This document shows, one piece after another, positions 59,115-64,000 of a stretch of 64,000 nt of DNA (position 1 is its first letter; the number at the start of each line of letters is the position of its first letter). Made by a program: the position numbers and the translations under genes. This DNA is from Deinococcus sp. Leaf326 (GTDB taxonomy: Bacteria > Deinococcota > Deinococci > Deinococcales > Deinococcaceae). The stretch is taken from contig NZ_LMOM01000032.1 of the NCBI RefSeq assembly GCF_001424185.1, positions 124,001-188,000 on the forward strand, written 5' to 3'. Below the pieces are notes generated by a model. That model saw nothing but the letters and a program-made list of their open reading frames with translations, had not been told where the DNA came from and ran no database searches.

Positions 59115-59939
59115 ATGGAATTCAACGGCAAAGTGATCGTCGTGACGGGAGCGGCCTCGGGCATCGGACTGGCGCTGGCGACCCGGTTCGTGGCAGAGGG
59201 GGCGACCGTGATCGCCTCTGACCGCAACGCCGACGCGGGCGCGCAGAAGGCCACCGAGATGGGCGCGCGTTTCGTGGCCGCCGACATCGGACAGGAAGAG
59301 GGCGTCAAGGGACTGATCGACGACGTGTTGGCCAAGGAAGGCCACATTGACCTGTTCTGCTCCAACGCCGGAATCGCGGTCGGGGAAGGGCCGGAGACGC
59401 CCGACAAGACCTGGGACCTGATCCACCGCGTCAACGTGATGAGCCACGTCTGGGCCGCGCGCCACCTGCTGCCGCACATGCTGGAGCGTGGCGAGGGTCA
59501 CCTGCTGAACACGGCGTCGGCGGCGGGCCTGCTCACCGAACTGCACTCGGCTCCCTACGCCGTGACCAAGCACGCGGCCCTGGCCTTTGCCGAGTGGCTG
59601 GCCGTGACCTACGGCGACCGGGGCATCCGGGTGTCGTGCCTGTGCCCCGAGGGCGTCTGGACCCCGATGATCCAGAACGCGCCGATCCTGCAGCAGACCG
59701 CCATCAGCACCGACGAACTCGTCGAGAAGACGCTGGAGGTGCTGCGCCGCGACGGCTTTCTGGTCACCACGCACCCGACCACGCTGGTCTCGTTCCAGAA
59801 CAAGGCGAACGACTACGACGGCTGGATCGGTAAGATGCGCCGGCTGCGCCTCAAGGCGATGGCACTCCTCGCGGGGCACGGGACGGCTCCTGCTGGCGCT
59901 GCACCTGTCTCTGCCGCTGCTCCGGGTGAGCAGGGGTGA
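59115..59939 (+). CDS. Short-chain dehydrogenase/reductase
   Basis: 274 residues. TGAASGIG, CSNAG, NTASAAG, YAVTKHAALAFAEWLA. Asp after strand 2 (ASDRNAD) points to NAD. The C-terminus carries an extra Ala/Gly/Pro tail. One nt after the acyl-CoA dehydrogenase stop; probably oxidises a hydroxyacyl-CoA. Confidence 0.88.
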   Translation: MEFNGKVIVVTGAASGIGLALATRFVAEGATVIASDRNADAGAQKATEMGARFVAADIGQEEGVKGLIDDVLAKEGHIDLFCSNAGIAVGEGPETPDKTWDLIHRVNVMSHVWAARHLLPHMLERGEGHLLNTASAAGLLTELHSAPYAVTKHAALAFAEWLAVTYGDRGIRVSCLCPEGVWTPMIQNAPILQQTAISTDELVEKTLEVLRRDGFLVTTHPTTLVSFQNKANDYDGWIGKMRRLRLKAMALLAGHGTAPAGAAPVSAAAPGEQG

Positions 59940-61060
59940 GTCAGCCCCAGGACACCGCTCCCGTGCGGGCCGGCGAGGAGCTGCCGCTCGACCGCCTGCG
60001 CGACGCCCTGCGCGGCCAGGTCGCCGGGGACGTGGCCGCGCTGGAGGTGCGGCAGTTCCCGGGCGGGTTTTCCAACCTGACCTACCTGCTGCGGGCGGGC
60101 GACCACGAGTATGTCCTGCGCCGCGCGCCGCTGGGGCCGGTTGCCAAGGGAGCGCACGACATGGCGCGCGAGTTCCGGCTGCTGGAGCGGGTCAGCCCGG
60201 TGTTCCCGGCTGCGCCCAGGCCTGCGCTGCTCGTCGAGGATGAAGCGGTGCTGGGCGCCCCTTTCTATCTCATGGAGCGGCGCCGGGGCGTGGTCGTGCG
60301 GTCGCGGCTGCCGGACGCCTACGCGGCGAATCCGGACGCCCCCCGACAGCTCTCGGAGGCGCTCGTGGATACGCTCGCCGCCCTGCACGCCGTGGACATC
60401 TCGGCAGCGGGACTTAGCGAGCTCGGCCGCCCCGAGGGGTTCAATACCCGGCAGGTGTCGGGCTGGGCCGGGCGTTGGCGGCGCGCACGCGACCTGCTGC
60501 AAGGCTCGGGCGACCTGCCCCCGCCCGCCGAGCTGCGCGACGAACTGGTCATCGCGTGGCTCGAGGCCCATACGCCGCCCGAGAGCGCGCACACGCTGGT
60601 GCACAACGACTTCAAGCTCGACAACCTGATGTTCGCCGAAACCGACCCGGCGCACGTCACGGCCCTGCTCGACTGGGAGATGACCACGGTGGGCGACCCC
60701 CTGGCCGACCTGGGCCTGAGCCTGACCTACTGGACGATGCCCGAGCAGCCCGGCGGGGCGCGCAGCCGCGTGGGCGCCGCCGCCAGCGACCAGGGCTTCC
60801 TGACCCGCGAGGAATTTCTGGCGCGCTATGCCGGGCGCAGTGGGCGCGACGTGAGCAACGTGGCGTGGTACGAGGTGCTCGGGCACTTCAAGCTCGCGGT
60901 CATCGTCCTCCAGATTTTCGCGCGCTACCGCGCTGGTCAGACCACGGACCCCCGGTTCGCTCCGCTGGCGGCCCAGGCGAAGTGGCTCATCGGCGAGGCG
61001 TGGCGCCGCATTGCTGCGGATGCGGGAGGCGAGGCCGCCTTCCAGCCGACCGATGAGTGA
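59936..61060 (+). CDS. APH-type phosphotransferase of acyl-CoA metabolism
   Basis: 374 residues with a kinase-like fold. Nucleotide-binding GGFSNLTYLL; catalytic HNDFKLDNLMF; metal-binding LLDWEMTTVGDPLADLG. Matches the phosphotransferases paired or fused with ACAD10/11-type dehydrogenases, which phosphorylate 4-hydroxyacyl-CoAs for beta-oxidation. GTG start overlaps the SDR stop (GTGA). Confidence 0.9.
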   Translation: MSQPQDTAPVRAGEELPLDRLRDALRGQVAGDVAALEVRQFPGGFSNLTYLLRAGDHEYVLRRAPLGPVAKGAHDMAREFRLLERVSPVFPAAPRPALLVEDEAVLGAPFYLMERRRGVVVRSRLPDAYAANPDAPRQLSEALVDTLAALHAVDISAAGLSELGRPEGFNTRQVSGWAGRWRRARDLLQGSGDLPPPAELRDELVIAWLEAHTPPESAHTLVHNDFKLDNLMFAETDPAHVTALLDWEMTTVGDPLADLGLSLTYWTMPEQPGGARSRVGAAASDQGFLTREEFLARYAGRSGRDVSNVAWYEVLGHFKLAVIVLQIFARYRAGQTTDPRFAPLAAQAKWLIGEAWRRIAADAGGEAAFQPTDE

Positions 61061-61763
61061 ACTGATTCTGGTCAGGCACGGGCAGGCGACCCCCTTCGAA
61101 GCCGATACGGACCGCCTGTCGGCGCTGGGCGAGGCGCAGGCCCGCGCGGTGGGCGAAGGGCTGGCGGCCCTGGGTACCGTGCCTACCCATGTCCTGCACG
61201 GGCCGCTCGTGCGCCAGCGCCGCACGGCCCTGCTGGCTGCCGGGGCGGCGGGCGGCGACTGGCCCGGCCCCCAGGAGGACCCCCGACTGGCCGAGTACGA
61301 CGGTGACGGTCTGGTTCGCCTCCTGGCTCCGCTGTACGCGGCCCGGAACGCCGACTTCGCCGCGCAGGTGGGCGCCTTCGAGGCGCGGCGGGCCGAAGGT
61401 GGTCCGGGCCGCAACCGCGCCTTTCAGGGCGTGCTCGAAACCCTGGCGGAGGCGTGGCGCCTGGGCGACGTGACCCACCCCGGCGTCGAGGGCTGGCCCG
61501 AGTTCCGGTCCCGGGTGCGCGCGGCCTTCGCGGACGTGCTGGCCTTGCCCTCCGGCAGTACGGCCGTGGTCTTCACGAGTGGTGGCGTGACCGGGCTGGC
61601 GGTCGCCCTGAGTCTGGACGCCCCCGATACGGCCGCCCTGAAGCTCAACTGGCGCGTGAAGAACGGTAGCCTGACCCGCCTGACCTTCGGTGGCGGTCGC
61701 GTCAGTCTGGACACCTTCAACGAGACGGCCCACCTGCCGGGCGACCTGTCGAGCTGGCGCTGA
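61053..61763 (+). CDS. Histidine phosphatase superfamily protein
   Basis: 236 residues. RHG catalytic motif LILVRHGQATPFE at the N-terminus and FTSGGVTGLAVAL late in the protein, where the usual second His (often SHGG) is replaced by Ser/Gly, so the catalytic pair may be altered. Overlaps the phosphotransferase by 8 nt; last gene of the operon. It may remove the phosphate added by that enzyme. Confidence 0.85.
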   Translation: MSELILVRHGQATPFEADTDRLSALGEAQARAVGEGLAALGTVPTHVLHGPLVRQRRTALLAAGAAGGDWPGPQEDPRLAEYDGDGLVRLLAPLYAARNADFAAQVGAFEARRAEGGPGRNRAFQGVLETLAEAWRLGDVTHPGVEGWPEFRSRVRAAFADVLALPSGSTAVVFTSGGVTGLAVALSLDAPDTAALKLNWRVKNGSLTRLTFGGGRVSLDTFNETAHLPGDLSSWR

Positions 61764-61976
61764 GACGGTGATGGGCGAGGCTGGGCTGCGGTGTTTCTGC
61801 CGCAGTCCAGTTCGCCTCGGAATATGTTCGGGCTGGAGCCATTGTTCGGCAGCGGCAGCCACGCTTATGAACCACAGCGGCGTGGTGCCAAACGGGACCA
61901 AGCGCGGGAGAACCTGTCGTTGGGTGGCTGGATCTCATCCCCAGACCAGACGACGTACCCAGACGGCATTTCACCT

Positions 61977-61992
61977 TTGAAACCGCTTTCAA
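61977..61992. promoter_or_regulatory. LacI-type operator before the lacI-family gene
   Basis: TTGAAACCGCTTTCAA, 6-bp perfect arms. TATACT at 61996-62001 ends 6 nt before the ATG, so the operator sits over the promoter of a leaderless gene and implies autoregulation. Confidence 0.75.
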
Positions 61993-62007
61993 GGCTATAC
62001 TCCGGGC

Positions 62008-63018
62008 ATGATCCGCAATGTCACCCTGGCAGAAGTGGCCCGCGAGGCCGGGGTGTCCCCCAGCACCGTCTCGCGCATCCTGAACGGTACCGCGCGCGTG
62101 AAGGGCGACAAGGAACTGTCGGTGCGCCGTGCCATCGACCTGCTGGGCTACCGACCCAACGCCTTCGCGCGTGGACTGGCGACTGGAGCATCGGGAAGCA
62201 TCGGGGTCCTCACCCAGGACATCGCCAGTCCCTTCTACAACGACGCCCTGAGCGGCATTGAGCGCGGGCTGATGGGCAGTGGCTACTCGCCCATCATCAT
62301 CAGCGGGCATTGGCGGACCCATGAAGAGGAACATGCAGTCGAGCTCCTCCTCGCGCGCCGGGTCGAGGCCCTCATCGTGCTGGGCGGCCAGTTGCCGGAC
62401 CAGGAACTGCGCGACCTCGCCGCGCGCCTGCCCGTGGCGGTGCTGGGCCGGCCGCTCGACCTGAGCGAATTTGGCGGAGCCAGCATCGCCCTGAACAACC
62501 GGCAGGCATCACGTGATCTCGTCACGCACCTGCTCGACCGCGGCCACCGCGTCATCGGGCACATCATGGGTCTGGCCGACCAGGAAGACGCGCAGGAGCG
62601 GCTGGACGGCTACCGCGAGGCGTTGGAGTCGCGCAGCGTGGCCTACGTGCCGTCGCTGGTGGTGCAGGGTGACTTCCGCGAGCCTTCGGGTTTGATCGGG
62701 ATGCAGCGGCTCCTCGCGGCGCACCCCGACATCACGGCCGCGTTCTGCGCGAACGACCAGATGGCCTACGGGGCGCGGCTGGCGCTGTACCGCCTGGGCA
62801 TCCGCGTGCCCGAGGACGTGTCGCTCGTGGGGTTCGACGACCTGCCGGGGTCGTGCTACACCACGCCGCCCCTCACCTCGGTTCGCCAGCCGATGGAGGA
62901 GATGGGCCAGTGGCTCGCCCGCTTCGTGCTGGGACAGCTGGTGGGGGAGGCCGTGCCGCCCTTCACGCCGCGCCTGGAGCTGCAACTGCGCGAGTCGGTG
63001 GCGTCCCGGCGTCCGTGA
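62008..63018 (+). CDS. LacI/GalR-family regulator
   Basis: 336 residues. HTH NVTLAEVAREAGVSPSTVSRILNGTARV; hinge FARGLATGAS; effector domain IGVLTQDIASPFYNDALSGIE, FCANDQMAYGARLALYRLG, VSLVGFDDLPGSCYTTPPLTSV. Leaderless. Sites like its own operator lie after its stop and in the promoter of the sugar-binding protein downstream, so it probably controls that ABC locus, most of which lies beyond the window. Confidence 0.93.
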   Translation: MIRNVTLAEVAREAGVSPSTVSRILNGTARVKGDKELSVRRAIDLLGYRPNAFARGLATGASGSIGVLTQDIASPFYNDALSGIERGLMGSGYSPIIISGHWRTHEEEHAVELLLARRVEALIVLGGQLPDQELRDLAARLPVAVLGRPLDLSEFGGASIALNNRQASRDLVTHLLDRGHRVIGHIMGLADQEDAQERLDGYREALESRSVAYVPSLVVQGDFREPSGLIGMQRLLAAHPDITAAFCANDQMAYGARLALYRLGIRVPEDVSLVGFDDLPGSCYTTPPLTSVRQPMEEMGQWLARFVLGQLVGEAVPPFTPRLELQLRESVASRRP

Positions 63019-63067
63019 AACCCGTTTCACAGCGGTCCGGTGCCTGTGCAGCCCGGACCGCTCTTTT
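63015..63067 (+). terminator. Operator-like palindrome and terminator after the lacI-family gene
   Basis: GTGAAACCCGTTTCAC (63015-63030) overlaps the stop codon and resembles the upstream operator. It is followed by a perfect 10-bp stem AGCGGTCCGG/CCGGACCGCT (63031-63062) with CTTTTC after it. Confidence 0.75.
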
Positions 63068-63100
63068 CTGTCGCGTCGCCTCGACACAAACTTCGCCTTG

Positions 63101-63241
63101 AAAGAACGTTCTTTTCGCCCTGAGACGACACTTTTGGGTAAATGACCTGACTGTCTTCTGACGCTAAGACGATCTGGAACGTTTCAGGCGTCCCGCAGCG
63201 TGAAAGACGTTCTTGACAACGCTTTCAAGACGTCTTAAGCT
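63101..63241 (+). promoter_or_regulatory. Palindrome-rich promoter region of the sugar-binding-protein gene
   Basis: AAAGAACGTTCTTT (63101-63114) is a perfect 14-bp palindrome, and a related GAAAGACGTTCTT follows near 63202. -35 TTGACA (63213-63218), 17-bp spacer, -10 TAAGCT (63236-63241). The operator TTGACAACGCTTTCAA (63213-63228) covers the -35 box. Confidence 0.7.
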
Positions 63242-63385
63242 CTCCCTAAGCTCAACCCAAGTGTTCCGCCGCGCAGACGTCCGAGTCTGTGTGCTTCTGT
63301 CCTGGCCGCCGGTCTTCCGGTTGGTCCTCGCCCGGCCGCCTGTTTACCTGGCCCTTCCCGCTCCCGAATCTGGAGGATGTCCCCT

Positions 63386-64000
<615 letters not shown>

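Noticed and set aside
63015..63030. GTGAAACCCGTTTCAC considered as a parS site
   Set aside because: The half-sites are in the opposite order to parS (TGTTTCACGTGAAACA); it matches the local LacI-type operators better.

Overview
The window looks like a piece of a secondary replicon (megaplasmid or second chromosome) of a Deinococcus species. The DNA is GC-rich throughout. A ParA/ParB partition pair lies beside an AT-rich patch with a DnaA-box match. Many genes have the Deinococcus type of leaderless promoter, a TANNNT -10 box ending 6-7 nt before the start codon. The gene set (secreted Dps, a catalase next to a PerR-like regulator, DUF2239, DUF4388/GTPase/roadblock genes and many sugar loci) fits that genus. 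The species cannot be named from the sequence alone. I saw no tRNA, rRNA, CRISPR array or insertion sequence.

Layout. 1-3.5 kb: sugar-type oxidoreductase, candidate origin/centromere region, parAB. 3.5-13.7 kb: GNAT acetyltransferase, purine permease with a switch-like leader, ArsR-type metal sensor, nanE-like epimerase, BadF/NagK-type sugar kinase, FUSC membrane protein, catalase plus PerR-like regulator with a PerR box, and nhaA behind a structured leader. 13.7-23.3 kb: a hemicellulose locus of three GH43 enzymes, a MalFG/SBP-type ABC importer, an ArsR-like regulator and a divergent GH2; two promoters share a 30-bp element. 23.3-26.6 kb: 5-oxoprolinase genes pxpA and fused pxpBC, with an SDR. 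26.6-37.9 kb: an alpha-mannoside locus (ROK kinase, GH38, GH125, FrcBCA-like importer, LacI regulator, Gfo/Idh oxidoreductase). 38.3-40.6 kb: a four-gene DUF4388 / small GTPase / roadblock / V4R-like operon. 40.8-45.6 kb: LuxR-type regulator, small membrane protein, a dps2-like gene broken by an amber codon, and a two-component system. 45.7-51.5 kb: a complete ribose operon rbsRKDACB. 51.7-56.4 kb: small unknown protein, DUF2239 protein, galM, 3-ketoacid CoA-transferase scoAB, LysM-C39 peptidase. 56.5-61.8 kb: an acyl-CoA catabolic operon. 61.9-64 kb: LacI regulator and the start of another sugar-binding protein, which runs off the end.

How it works together. Most of the window is carbon scavenging: polymer-cleaving enzymes, an importer, a local regulator and a sugar kinase, repeated three or four times with different operators (TGACAACGTTGTCA, TTAAACGTTTAA, TTGAAACCGCTTTCAA, and the 30-bp element). 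Stress and ion homeostasis form a second theme (catalase/PerR, NhaA, Dps, metal sensor). The least explained items are the GTPase/roadblock operon, the leaders before the purine permease, nhaA and the first oxidoreductase, and two very short leaderless ORFs placed just before nanE and the response regulator.
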